From the NCBI GenBank assembly GCA_028699365.1, contig JAQVUQ010000003.1, forward strand, positions 1-22,211: a stretch of DNA of 22,211 nt, given 5' to 3'. This DNA comes from a bacterium (GTDB lineage: Bacteria > UBP13 > UBA5359). Positions 1 to 7,425 of this stretch are shown one piece after another. The notes beneath the pieces are model-generated. The model saw nothing but the letters and a program-made list of their open reading frames with translations. It searched no databases and was not told the DNA's origin. The number at the start of each line of letters is the position of its first letter. Position 1 is the first letter of the stretch. The position numbers were made by a program, and so were the translations under genes.

Positions 1-782
1 GGCCCGGCTACCGGATCGCTGCCTTGTTCGGGAAAGTGAAAGAGCCGGCCTATCTCAGCCTTCCGGGCTTTAATCTCTGCCGTGGAAGCCCCATGTATCC
101 GAGCTTTCAACTCACCCGTTTCCAGATGGACGGTATGCATGCCGAAGACTGCGTCGAAAACGGTCGGATCGGAGTTCATATCCAGCATGCCTTCATAGAC
201 ATGTCCCAGCAGGCCTATGCGGGAGGTTCGCAGTGCTCTCAGCGCGGAGGACAGTCCGGCCCAGGCCTCTGTTCTCTGCCGGGCACGGTCGTCGTTGTCC
301 AGAGTTCCCACAATTATGTCGGCCGCAGGCAGCCCGGCTCTTTTCAGTACCCCGGCAATCTCAGGCAGACTGGTAATACAATCGTTCTCCAGTTGCAACT
401 CAGTTGTGGCGACGGTATAGTCCATAGCGGCAGAGGGCTGCAGGGAGAGCAGGATCATCGGACAGCGGGTTATCTGGGCTACTGGCAGCACATTGGCGCT
501 GGGGGTGTAGGTAGCTATGTAGCAGAAGACCGCATCTACATCTTTCCCAGCCAGTTCGCGGCCTGCTGCACAGGCGGCCTCCGGAGTGTCGCACATGCCG
601 GATACCGAGATGATATCGGCATCCAGCCTTGATCGCAGGTCTTCCAGAAACCGGGTATAATGCCCCGTTAACTTCTCTTTCAAGGCCGGAAACTGCGGCC
701 AGTAGAGGTTATGCCCGCAGGCAAATACACCTATACGGCCTCTCTTTTTGGATGGATGCGGCTGTAAATCCCATGATTGCAT
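1..782 (-). CDS. L-fucose/L-arabinose isomerase-like protein, N-terminal part (runs off the left edge)
   Basis: This reading frame starts at ATG 782-780 and stays open to base 1, giving about 260 residues with no stop; family members are usually near 470-500 residues. Near the N-terminus it has GVFACGHNLYWPQFPAL, and around residues 80-115 it has CYIATYTPSANVLPV followed by ILLSLQP. I recognise this as the N-terminal Rossmann-like pattern of the L-fucose/L-arabinose isomerase superfamily, which interconverts aldoses and ketoses in the cytoplasm. The metal-binding glutamates and histidines of the family lie in the missing C-terminal half, so activity cannot be judged. The start overlaps the stop of the upstream 68-residue gene (TAATG), which suggests translational coupling. 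With the divergent rhamnosidase it suggests a deoxysugar or pentose locus. The substrate is unknown. Confidence 0.8.
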   Translation of the reverse strand, partial: MQSWDLQPHPSKKRGRIGVFACGHNLYWPQFPALKEKLTGHYTRFLEDLRSRLDADIISVSGMCDTPEAACAAGRELAGKDVDAVFCYIATYTPSANVLPVAQITRCPMILLSLQPSAAMDYTVATTELQLENDCITSLPEIAGVLKRAGLPAADIIVGTLDNDDRARQRTEAWAGLSSALRALRTSRIGLLGHVYEGMLDMNSDPTVFDAVFGMHTVHLETGELKARIHGASTAEIKARKAEIGRLFHFPEQGSDPVAG

Positions 783-988
783 TACCAGTTTACCTCCATA
801 AAGCCGGAAACACCGGCGATCTCAAGACAATTGCGTCTGGTATCCAGACGGTACCGGGAACCCGCTTGCACCGGCTCTTCATTTAGAACCAGGGTGATCC
901 TGCCGTTTTGGACCGCTTCTACAGAGGGATATACAGCGATCCGGGCTATCTCCTGCAGTCCGGCGTAAGTAAGCACAATCGGATCCAC
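782..988 (-). CDS. 68-residue hypothetical protein, translationally coupled to the isomerase
   Basis: This small frame begins at GTG 988-986; the frame is closed by a stop upstream and offers no ATG. It ends at TAA 784-782, sharing one base with the ATG of the isomerase-like gene. The product is a soluble mixed alpha/beta polypeptide with no membrane segment or signal peptide, starting MDPIVLTYAGLQEIARIAVY. I do not recognise a family. The overlap with a convincing gene and the position first behind the divergent promoter region favour a real gene. It could instead be the C-terminal remnant of a larger protein whose start has been lost. No strong ribosome binding site is visible. Confidence 0.5.
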   Translation of the reverse strand: MDPIVLTYAGLQEIARIAVYPSVEAVQNGRITLVLNEEPVQAGSRYRLDTRRNCLEIAGVSGFMEVNW

Positions 989-1200
989 CCTGTATTTCTT
1001 TATAAATATATTACGACATGAATTGAAGGGAATCTTGCTTTATAGGCGCTTCTCTTTGCTGTTTTGAGTCATGATAACGCTTTTTATACTTTGATGCCGG
1101 CTCTGCCTCGGGAGAATCTCTTGTATATTACTCCGGTTTGCGATAACCTTGAATATAGTAGACAGAGTTTATGCTATAGACCGATACGGGAGAGTAAGCC
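989..1200. promoter_or_regulatory. Divergent intergenic region between isomerase unit and rhamnosidase gene
   Basis: This 212-bp AT-rich stretch separates two divergent transcription units and must hold both promoters. On the plus strand, TTGAAT at 1149-1154 is followed 15 bp later by TATGCT (1170-1175), a weak sigma70-like pair, and GGGAGAG lies 6-7 bases before the rhamnosidase ATG. On the minus strand a TATAAA box sits only about 10 bases upstream of the GTG at 988, with a weak TTCAAT 17 bp further upstream. I see no clear operator palindrome. The promoter assignments are guesses from pattern; only the divergent arrangement is certain. Confidence 0.4.
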
Positions 1201-3612
1201 ATGCAAATGCGTAACCTGAGAATCCGGCAGAATAACTGGAGCGCCGCATTGAGACAGGCGCTGGATAAGGCCTCTTGGATCTGGCTGGACGGAAGCTCGG
1301 ATTCACCGCATCAGTACGTCTGTTTCAGAAAGGCTTTTCTTCTTAGGGACTTACCCGAGGCAGCCAGGCTGGGTATCTCGGCCGATTCCGATTTTGTTCT
1401 TTATGTCAACGGTACTGAAGCCGGCAGAGGGCAGTTCAGCGATTATCCGGAGCGAAAGACCTATACCGAACTGAAAATAGAATCTTATCTTAAAGCAGGC
1501 TTCAACCTGATAAACGTGCTGGCCTACTACCGCGGTTGCGATTCCAGTGAATACCGCTCCGGTCGTCCGGGGCTGCTGTCGGCCCTGGTGACCGATGTGG
1601 AAGACGACATAGTCAGCGACGACTCCTGGAGCGCCTTGAGCCATCCCGCCTTCGGGTGCGGGGATATGCCCAGGGTGACGCCTCAGATGGGCTTCACAAC
1701 TTTTTTTGATGCCAGGCTGGATATTCCCTGGATGGAAGACGATTATGATGACAGCGCATGGCCTTGCGCCGTGGTTACGGCCGGCCCGGGGCAGGGGCCT
1801 GAACTGCGTCCCCGGCCGGTAGCGCCGCTGAAGACCGGAGGATGGCGATCGCTGCTTTATACAGCCTATGGTAAGGTGAAGCGTAGGCGGAAAGAGGAGG
1901 GCACTTTTGCCGAGATTATGGACCGGGATGTGCTGAAGCATAAGCGATTCCCCCGTATGCCCGCTCTGAAGTTAGTCGTCGGTCTTCCACCCAAAGATGC
2001 CGATGGGCGTTATTTGTCAATCGATCACGAGCGTGAAGAGGTTGGCCTGCTCTCTATCTGTGTGGACGCCTCGGAAGGTACGGTCCTGGATATAGCCCAC
2101 GGCGAGCACCTGGACGACAACGGCCGGGTCAGGGCCAGAATAGGGACGCGCAACTTTGCCGACAGATATATATGCCGTCAGGGCCGCAACCATTTTATCC
2201 TGCCCTTCAGGCGTTTGGGAGCACGGTATCTGGAAGTGCATATCACCGGCATGAAGGCCCCGATGACTGTGTATGAACTGTGTTTGAGGCCGCTGGAACT
2301 AGAGATTGACTTCAGAGGAGGCTTCCAAACCGGCGATGCTACGGCAGTACAGATCTACGATACCGGCAGGCGGACCCTGCATCTCTGTATGCACGAACAT
2401 TTTGAAGACTGTCCCTGGAGAGAGCAATCCCTGTATGCCTTCGATTCCCGCAACCAGGCGCTTTACGGTTACTACGCCTTCGGCAACTACGACTTTGCCG
2501 GAGTATCGCTGGACCTGCTGGGGCGTGGTATCCGTCCTGACGGGCTGCTTGAACTCTGCGCTCCAGCCAGGGTGCCGGTGAATATTCCCTGTTTCAGCCT
2601 GGTCTGGATCACCGCTCTGGCGGAGCACATGCTCTACAGCGAAAGGATGGATCTCTTTACCGACTACCAGGCGCAGATAGATTCCATGCTGGAGAGGGTC
2701 TTTTGCAGACTGGATGACGCTACCGGTCTTTATCGTCTTCCCGCCGGCGATGGGCTTTGGCACTTTTACGACTGGCAGGACGGACTTGACGGTTACAGCG
2801 GTGAATTCTTCCGGGAGAGTGCTGACCGGTTCGACGCTCCGTATAATCTCTTTCTCTGTGAAGCTTTGACAGCCTATGCCTGTATGCTTAGACAGAGCGG
2901 CCTGGTGGAAAAGGCACGTGAGATGGATGATCGCCGTTCCGAGCTGGGCCGGGTGATAGTCAAAGCTTTTTGGGATAAAAACAGAACCCTGTTGGCTACT
3001 TACCTGATAGACGGCAAGAGACATCACTTCTCGGAATTAGTACAATGTATGGCAATGCATACAAGTATATTGTCTGCAAGCCGGATAACCGAAGTATCCA
3101 ACCGCCTGCTTGATGACAGGGAAGAGCTTGTTCCGGTTACCCTGAGCAGCATGATATATAAGGTGTTTGCGTTTCGCAACCTGGGAGAGGCTGCCCGTTC
3201 CGTCATCGCCCGTGAGGTGGCCGAGATATGGGGAAAGATGCTGGATGCCGGAGCTACCACCTTCTGGGAGACAGTCGACGGGGCTGCTGCCTTCGATGGG
3301 GCCGGCAGTCTCTGCCACGGTTGGAGTGCCCTGCCTGTCTATTACTATCAGTCCTGGGTGCTGGGTATACGCCCGCTGCGACCCGGTTACGGCAGCTTTG
3401 CCGTGGCACCGCTCCCCGGAGGGTTATCGTCTGCTTCCGGAACAATTCCCACTCCGTCCGGCGATATCAGGATCGAATGGCGGCAGGAAGAGGATGGATT
3501 GATTGTCGAGGCCTCCGGCCCGGCCGAACTTCACCCCTGTCTGATGCCTCTGCCGGAGGCCCCGGTGAAGGAAGCACGATATAACGGAGTGCGCTTATCG
3601 TTCCGGGAGTAG
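1201..3612 (+). CDS. Alpha-L-rhamnosidase, glycoside hydrolase family 78
   Basis: This 803-residue protein should release terminal alpha-L-rhamnose from plant glycosides or pectic oligosaccharides by an inverting mechanism. The N-terminal ~370 residues are beta-sandwich domains (WIWLDG, then FVLYVNG and a FNLINVLAYY strand) typical of GH78. The (alpha/alpha)6 catalytic domain follows, with DCPWREQ at 403-409. D403, E408 and D415 have exactly the spacing of the acidic cluster of the Bacillus enzyme RhaB (D567, E572, D579), so E408 is the probable general acid. GATTFWE ends at E690, the probable general base. The C-terminal sandwich (about 720-803) carries the family's G-I-x-P-L-x-P-G-Y and PTPSGDI patterns. 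There is no signal peptide, so the enzyme is cytoplasmic and needs imported oligosaccharides. ATG 1201 has a GGGAGAG ribosome binding site. Confidence 0.93.
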   Translation: MQMRNLRIRQNNWSAALRQALDKASWIWLDGSSDSPHQYVCFRKAFLLRDLPEAARLGISADSDFVLYVNGTEAGRGQFSDYPERKTYTELKIESYLKAGFNLINVLAYYRGCDSSEYRSGRPGLLSALVTDVEDDIVSDDSWSALSHPAFGCGDMPRVTPQMGFTTFFDARLDIPWMEDDYDDSAWPCAVVTAGPGQGPELRPRPVAPLKTGGWRSLLYTAYGKVKRRRKEEGTFAEIMDRDVLKHKRFPRMPALKLVVGLPPKDADGRYLSIDHEREEVGLLSICVDASEGTVLDIAHGEHLDDNGRVRARIGTRNFADRYICRQGRNHFILPFRRLGARYLEVHITGMKAPMTVYELCLRPLELEIDFRGGFQTGDATAVQIYDTGRRTLHLCMHEHFEDCPWREQSLYAFDSRNQALYGYYAFGNYDFAGVSLDLLGRGIRPDGLLELCAPARVPVNIPCFSLVWITALAEHMLYSERMDLFTDYQAQIDSMLERVFCRLDDATGLYRLPAGDGLWHFYDWQDGLDGYSGEFFRESADRFDAPYNLFLCEALTAYACMLRQSGLVEKAREMDDRRSELGRVIVKAFWDKNRTLLATYLIDGKRHHFSELVQCMAMHTSILSASRITEVSNRLLDDREELVPVTLSSMIYKVFAFRNLGEAARSVIAREVAEIWGKMLDAGATTFWETVDGAAAFDGAGSLCHGWSALPVYYYQSWVLGIRPLRPGYGSFAVAPLPGGLSSASGTIPTPSGDIRIEWRQEEDGLIVEASGPAELHPCLMPLPEAPVKEARYNGVRLSFRE

Positions 3613-3647
3613 GGCTGCAAAAGAGCATTTTTAAGCCGGAAGAAAAT

Positions 3648-3667
3648 TTGTATTTAAATATGTACAA
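3648..3667. promoter_or_regulatory. Inverted repeat TTGTA-N10-TACAA just upstream of the regulator gene
   Basis: TTGTA (3648-3652) and TACAA (3663-3667) form an inverted repeat separated by 10 bases, and the segment TATTTAAATA (3651-3660) is itself a perfect palindrome. GntR-LacI hybrid regulators of the AraR type bind TTGTACGTACAA-like palindromes, so this could be an autoregulatory operator. The wider spacing is unlike the classical site, so this is a weak inference. It ends two bases before the TTG start. Confidence 0.35.
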
Positions 3668-3669
3668 GT

Positions 3670-4581
3670 TTGCAGGATATACGGCACGGTAAATACGCTT
3701 TCGGTTCGGCACTGCCCTCCGAGCCCAGGCTGGCGGAGGACTACGGCATAAGCCGGCAGACGGTGCGCCAGGCCCTGAAGGAACTCGAGACGGAAGGATA
3801 TCTGCTCAGGGAGCGCGGCAGGGGAACGTTCGTGGCCAGGCTGGAGACCGATAACAGGGCAAGACCGTTGAATATAGGGGTAGTGATATATAAGCCGGCT
3901 CTTGAAGCGCAGTGGTTTTTGCCTGATCTCTTCAGGGGCATTTCCGATGCCGTAAACACCGATTCCGCCAATATAATCATCATACCCTTTGACGAGGACA
4001 CCCCCGGGGTTCACGACGGTCTCTTCTGCCGGCAGATAATCGAACGCCGGGATCTGCACGGTTTGATTCTCGTTGGAGAAGAGTTGCGCGATAGCGAGGT
4101 TTTCTATCTGCTCTCCAGGAATTATCCCTTTCTTTCCGCAGAACAACCGCCGACGGCGATGCTCCTGGCTGATGACGGTTTTGCGTCCGGAATCTATAAG
4201 GCGACTGCCCAGAAAGGCATAAAGGTGCCGGAGGATCTCTCCATCATAGGTTTTAACGATCTGCCTATAGCCGAGGCTCTCTCCCTGACCACCATCAGGG
4301 TGCCGCGATATGAGATAGGACACAGAGCCAGTGAAATTATCAGGGCAAAAATCGCTGCTGCGGCGAGCGGTAGCCGGGCAATCGAGAGGGTGGAACTGGT
4401 GATAAGGAATTCCTGTTCACGTTGTTGTGAAGGCAAGCCGGCTGCTGGAGAAGATAAGGTTCTGTCCTGTCAGGTGGCGGAAGGGTCTGACGTAAGGGAG
4501 ATGGAAGGCTCAGCAGACGCAATGCCAGAGCAACCTGAAACAGATAGGAATGGCGTTGTCCATGTATGCCCAGGATTATGA
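3670..4581 (+). CDS. GntR-LacI hybrid transcriptional regulator, internally deleted and probably non-functional
   Basis: The frame starts at TTG 3670 and encodes a GntR winged helix-turn-helix (residues about 8-58: LPSEPRLAEDYGISRQTVRQ, wing RERGRGTFVA) joined to a LacI/periplasmic-binding sugar sensor (from LNIGVVIY on), the architecture of AraR-type sugar repressors. Two parts are missing. About 15 residues of the first DNA-binding helix are absent upstream of the start. In the sensor, the segment between LLSRNYPF and PPTAMLLADD (residues about 150-165) is far too short: some 70-90 residues that should carry the GHxxIA and Rl-Gy region are gone, yet the frame is kept. The ligand-binding end (VPEDLSIIGFND, LTTIRVPRYEIG) is present. 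After about residue 252 the frame runs into unrelated sequence that overlaps a prepilin fragment. An intact ancestor would have controlled the neighbouring sugar genes. Confidence 0.75.
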   Translation: MQDIRHGKYAFGSALPSEPRLAEDYGISRQTVRQALKELETEGYLLRERGRGTFVARLETDNRARPLNIGVVIYKPALEAQWFLPDLFRGISDAVNTDSANIIIIPFDEDTPGVHDGLFCRQIIERRDLHGLILVGEELRDSEVFYLLSRNYPFLSAEQPPTAMLLADDGFASGIYKATAQKGIKVPEDLSIIGFNDLPIAEALSLTTIRVPRYEIGHRASEIIRAKIAAAASGSRAIERVELVIRNSCSRCCEGKPAAGEDKVLSCQVAEGSDVREMEGSADAMPEQPETDRNGVVHVCPGL

Positions 4582-4774
4582 CGGTTATATATGGGCTGAA
4601 AGATACGGGACATGGGCTCCTAAGAGATGGGGGCAGGTGCTTTACGAGGGGAAGTATCTTACCAACAGGGATATTCTTGTTTGTCCGAGTCAACCCCCTG
4701 GCCGGTTTAATGCCGGCATTGGATATTGGTACGCCTACGGCATGAGAGCGATATCGAATAGTGCTGGATGCTAA
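4496..4774 (+). pseudogene. Fragment of a type II secretion/H-X9-DG-type prepilin-like protein
   Basis: In this frame the translation reads AQQTQCQSNLKQIGMALSMY, then AQDYDGYI, and later VLYEGKYLTNRDILVCPSQP. This is the segment just after the N-terminal methylation helix of GspG-like and DUF1559-like prepilins that are abundant in Planctomycetota, Lentisphaerota and Armatimonadota. The prepilin peptidase site and hydrophobic helix that should precede it are missing, with a stop at 4493-4495. The frame ends at 4772-4774, shortly after YAYGMR, where the sequence switches to a glycosidase in another frame. It is therefore an internal fragment and cannot make a working pilin. It overlaps the out-of-frame tail of the upstream regulator. 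Confidence 0.7.
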
Positions 4775-6293
4775 AGAACTGTCTGCCGGGCAGTATGTCC
4801 TTAAGGCGAATCTGGTAGATGGCAAAGGTGTTGCCGGCAAGGAAGAGAGGGTTCTGGCAACAACGAGCCAAGGATTTACTATCGGCAGGTTCCCCGTAGC
4901 GAAAGGCAATGTGGGCGTAGGCATAAATGAGGACAATGCCCTGATAGTAGACGGGCAGCCGTTCTTTCCCATAATCAGCTTTGCCACTACACCATTCAAC
5001 TTCAGAGAGATGAAGGCCGTCGGCTTCAACACCGTGGTCGGTCCGAGTATGTCGGCCAATAACCCTTATCCTGAAGAGCAGATCAAGGAGTATCTGTACG
5101 TTGCATCCAAGGCCAGGCTCAAGGTTCTGTGTGCCGCAGTGAGTTATATCTGGGGTAATCCGCCTCAATTATCATGCCGGGACCCGGAGACGATGGTCCG
5201 CAAATTCAAAGATCATCCCTGTTTGCTGGGATGGTTTACTGGTGATGAAGTCTTTGCCAACCGTGTAAGCGTGGCCCAGATGGACAAGATATACCGGACC
5301 ATCAGGCAGAGCGATCCCGCTCATCCGGTCTGGCTCAATATGATGCAGGCCGAGGTGAGTAATTTTGCCGGTGTGGTGTCTGTAAGCGATATTGTATCCT
5401 TTTCCAGCGGGGTCAAGCTTACCTTGAACGGCGCCCTCGACGTTAACGGTCCCATCACCATAGATGCCGGCGGTGAAGTGCAGGTCGGCGAAGGATGCAT
5501 CCTGAAGTGCCTGGACGATTGGACCGTAAGAGGCACGCTTATTTTGCGGCCCGACAGTACAGCCTGGCTGGAACATGCAGCTACAAGCACGACCAGGGGG
5601 AAAATGACCGTAACCAACAGCGGCAGCCTGATAGCCAAGGGGACGGTTGAGAAACCGGTAATCGTTAAGGGCAGTTCCTATCCCCGGGCGATGAAAGGCC
5701 TTGATATACATGGAGCAGCCAATATTATCATGGAGCATGTTAACTTAGTCAACGTCGGCGGTATAAACTGCAGCACAACTCCCCGGGCACATAAATTGGC
5801 TTATCTCAAGGGCAGCGGTTTCTATATGTGGAGCAGTGCCAAACTTCATGTTTGCGACAGCAGCGTCTTGCTGAATCTCTATTCCAATGCTTCTATGGAA
5901 CTGGCGCGCTGTACCATAAACGGCAAAGGACCCAATTTCAATCAAAAGCTGGACAAGGGCTGGGTGATCAGCCGTGAGGATGTCGACAACAAAGGGGCTT
6001 ACACATACTGGGCCGGTGCCAAAGGGGTGAGCTGGCACGCGGGAAGCACGGCGCCGACGGAAAAGGATGACGTTATCCTGAAGGACAATGTCTGGTCCGA
6101 AAGCGATTGTGTCATCCTGGATGCCGATGCCGTTTGCCGCAACCTCACCGTTGACAAGGATGCCAAGCTGGTTATCAACAAGGACAAGAAGCTGACCGTG
6201 CATGGCTCCGTTTACACTGCCCAGGACTTCAGTCTTGGTGCGGGGGCGAAGATAATCTCCGATGCCAATGCTACCGGTTGCCGCAGGCAATAA
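4761..6293 (+). CDS. Chimera: glycosidase-like N-terminus fused in frame to a right-handed beta-helix protein
   Basis: The 510-residue frame has two unrelated parts. Residues 1 to about 212 resemble a secreted TIM-barrel glycosidase: a beta-sandwich strand (ELSAGQYVLKANLVDGKG), then ALIVDGQPFFPI, FREMKAVGFNTVVG, and FKDHPCLLGWFTGDE, whose acidic pair could include the acid/base. The family continuation after SVSDIVSF would be a strand of the D-x-YP type; instead the text changes to SSGVKLTLNGALDVNGPITI and a run of beta-helix rungs to the end (GTLILRPDST, GSLIAKGTVEKPVIVKG, and later NLTVDKDAKLVINKDKKLTV). The glycosidase half therefore lacks the end of its barrel, and the beta-helix lacks its own start and signal peptide. 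GTG 4761 is a nominal start; no ribosome binding site is evident. Expression and function are doubtful. Confidence 0.65.
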   Translation: MLDAKELSAGQYVLKANLVDGKGVAGKEERVLATTSQGFTIGRFPVAKGNVGVGINEDNALIVDGQPFFPIISFATTPFNFREMKAVGFNTVVGPSMSANNPYPEEQIKEYLYVASKARLKVLCAAVSYIWGNPPQLSCRDPETMVRKFKDHPCLLGWFTGDEVFANRVSVAQMDKIYRTIRQSDPAHPVWLNMMQAEVSNFAGVVSVSDIVSFSSGVKLTLNGALDVNGPITIDAGGEVQVGEGCILKCLDDWTVRGTLILRPDSTAWLEHAATSTTRGKMTVTNSGSLIAKGTVEKPVIVKGSSYPRAMKGLDIHGAANIIMEHVNLVNVGGINCSTTPRAHKLAYLKGSGFYMWSSAKLHVCDSSVLLNLYSNASMELARCTINGKGPNFNQKLDKGWVISREDVDNKGAYTYWAGAKGVSWHAGSTAPTEKDDVILKDNVWSESDCVILDADAVCRNLTVDKDAKLVINKDKKLTVHGSVYTAQDFSLGAGAKIISDANATGCRRQ

Positions 6294-6793
6294 ATGCCCG
6301 TCTGGATGTCAGTGACTATGTCAGAGAAACATTGGACCTGTCCGCAACCGTTTCTATCGAGCAGAACGGCAGGTCTCTGGTACAACGTGAAGTAGCTTTG
6401 TCTGCTAAAACTGCTGAGGTCGCCGTGCCTCTGTCCGTAAGCCCTCAAGCAGGCCGGTTGCGGGTTGTAGCCAGGTTGCTTGAAAAGAAGAGAGAAATAG
6501 GTAAAGCATCGAAAGAACTGCTGGTTTATCCGCCGCAAAAGAACGGCATACTCAAAGCGTTACGGGTCAACGCGGCCGGAGAGCATACGGCGGATATATC
6601 CCTTGATATACGCTCTCTGAACCGGCATGAGGCTCTTGATTGCCGCTGGACGGCACTAGGGGAAATGTTGCGGGTTACCGTCCACAGCCAGCAGGAAGGA
6701 CTTTCATTGTGTTTACGTCCCCGCAGAACACCGGTTGTTTCCAAAGCGGCTTCCAGCAGTGCTGACACGGGCAGGAGAATGGTAAACAGATGA
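6278..6793 (+). CDS. Beta-sandwich fragment of a carbohydrate-active or extracellular protein
   Basis: This 171-residue frame overlaps the end of the upstream chimera and begins at a nominal TTG. Residues about 5-85 read like an immunoglobulin-like beta-sandwich found after catalytic domains of bacterial glycosidases (INARLDVSDYVRETLDLSAT, then RLRVVARLLEKKREIGKASK). From about residue 90 the sequence (GILKALRVNAAGEHTADISL) seems to come from another region or protein, so there may be a second junction near 6540. There is no signal peptide, no catalytic motif and no ribosome binding site. I read it as a fragment, possibly from the same glycosidase as the upstream N-terminal piece, with the beta-helix segment lying between. 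The specific family is not recognised. Confidence 0.5.
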   Translation: MPQAINARLDVSDYVRETLDLSATVSIEQNGRSLVQREVALSAKTAEVAVPLSVSPQAGRLRVVARLLEKKREIGKASKELLVYPPQKNGILKALRVNAAGEHTADISLDIRSLNRHEALDCRWTALGEMLRVTVHSQQEGLSLCLRPRRTPVVSKAASSSADTGRRMVNR

Positions 6794-6883
6794 AGCTGCC
6801 GGCGGAATTGTTTGATGGCTACGTACTGGCGTATAGATAGCAGGGCGCTTACTTAAGACCACCGAATTTAGGAGGAAACGGCA

Positions 6884-7135
6884 ATGGAAGTAAAGGCAGG
6901 CATAATAGGAGCAGGCATAGGGCGCATCCATCTGGAGGGCTATCAGGCGGCGCTGGATTCGTTCAGCACAGGAACAGTAAGGCTTAGTTCGGGCACATTC
7001 AGCATTGTCGGCACTATCACTCTAGCTGGTGCTAAGAATATCGTAGGCAGCGGCTATGGCACTATCCTTAGTACCACTTCAGTTGTCCAGTTGGATAGCG
7101 ACAGCCCGGCAGAAGCCCGCTTACTTCCAAATTGA
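6884..7135 (+). CDS. Chimera: Gfo/Idh/MocA oxidoreductase N-terminus fused to a pectate-lyase-like beta-helix segment
   Basis: The start is well placed: TTAGGAGG lies 7 bases before ATG 6884. The first ~22 residues (MEVKAGIIGAGIGRIHLEGY) are a textbook Gfo/Idh/MocA NAD(P)-binding start, with the GxGxxG-like loop and the following helix. From QAALDSF onward the text becomes STGTVRLSSGTFSIVGTITL and NIVGSGYGTIL, the N-terminal strands of a pectate-lyase-superfamily beta-helix. The frame ends after 83 residues with an unrelated tail. So an intact translation start and the first ~20 codons of an oxidoreductase gene now drive a piece of another protein. Neither domain is complete. The joint lies near 6940-6955, and I see no obvious repeat there. 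Confidence 0.6.
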   Translation: MEVKAGIIGAGIGRIHLEGYQAALDSFSTGTVRLSSGTFSIVGTITLAGAKNIVGSGYGTILSTTSVVQLDSDSPAEARLLPN

Positions 7136-7204
7136 TGCCTGCGAAAGACTATACGGTTCCCTCTGGTGCCCCATCCGCAAAAAACACAGAAAAAAGTGGA
7201 TTAA

Positions 7205-7351
7205 TTACATAGACAGGACCCGGCAACAGGTGCTACTGTAATTCCATATAACCTGGTCGAGGGGATGACAGAGCTTTGCCAGGGGAACTTCACCACCTTT
7301 AACCTGTACTTGGAGTGCGGCGATGCCACCGTTATAGCACTGCAACCTTAG
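7205..7351 (+). pseudogene. C-terminal fragment of a glycosidase-like protein
   Basis: The frame from 7205 to the TAG at 7349-7351 encodes DPATGATVIPYNLVEGMTEL and ends LYLECGDATVIALQP. Ending on a beta strand of the type gd-x-x-V-I-A-L-x-P is typical of the C-terminal domain of several glycosidase families. No start codon or ribosome binding site precedes it. The bases just upstream (7136-7204) carry short frames of unclear origin, one of them reading PAYFQIDACERLYGSLWC. This is most simply the tail of a gene whose body was deleted. Confidence 0.4.
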
Positions 7352-7425
7352 CCGGTTGCCATGCTGGATAGGGAGAAAATAAATCATAAAGAGTAACTAC
7401 GTTTGAATACAAAGGAAGCCCTTCA

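Noticed and set aside
24-632. 202-residue plus-strand frame at the left edge
   Set aside because: It is the antisense shadow of the partial isomerase-like gene. The minus-strand translation has clear family motifs; this one has none.
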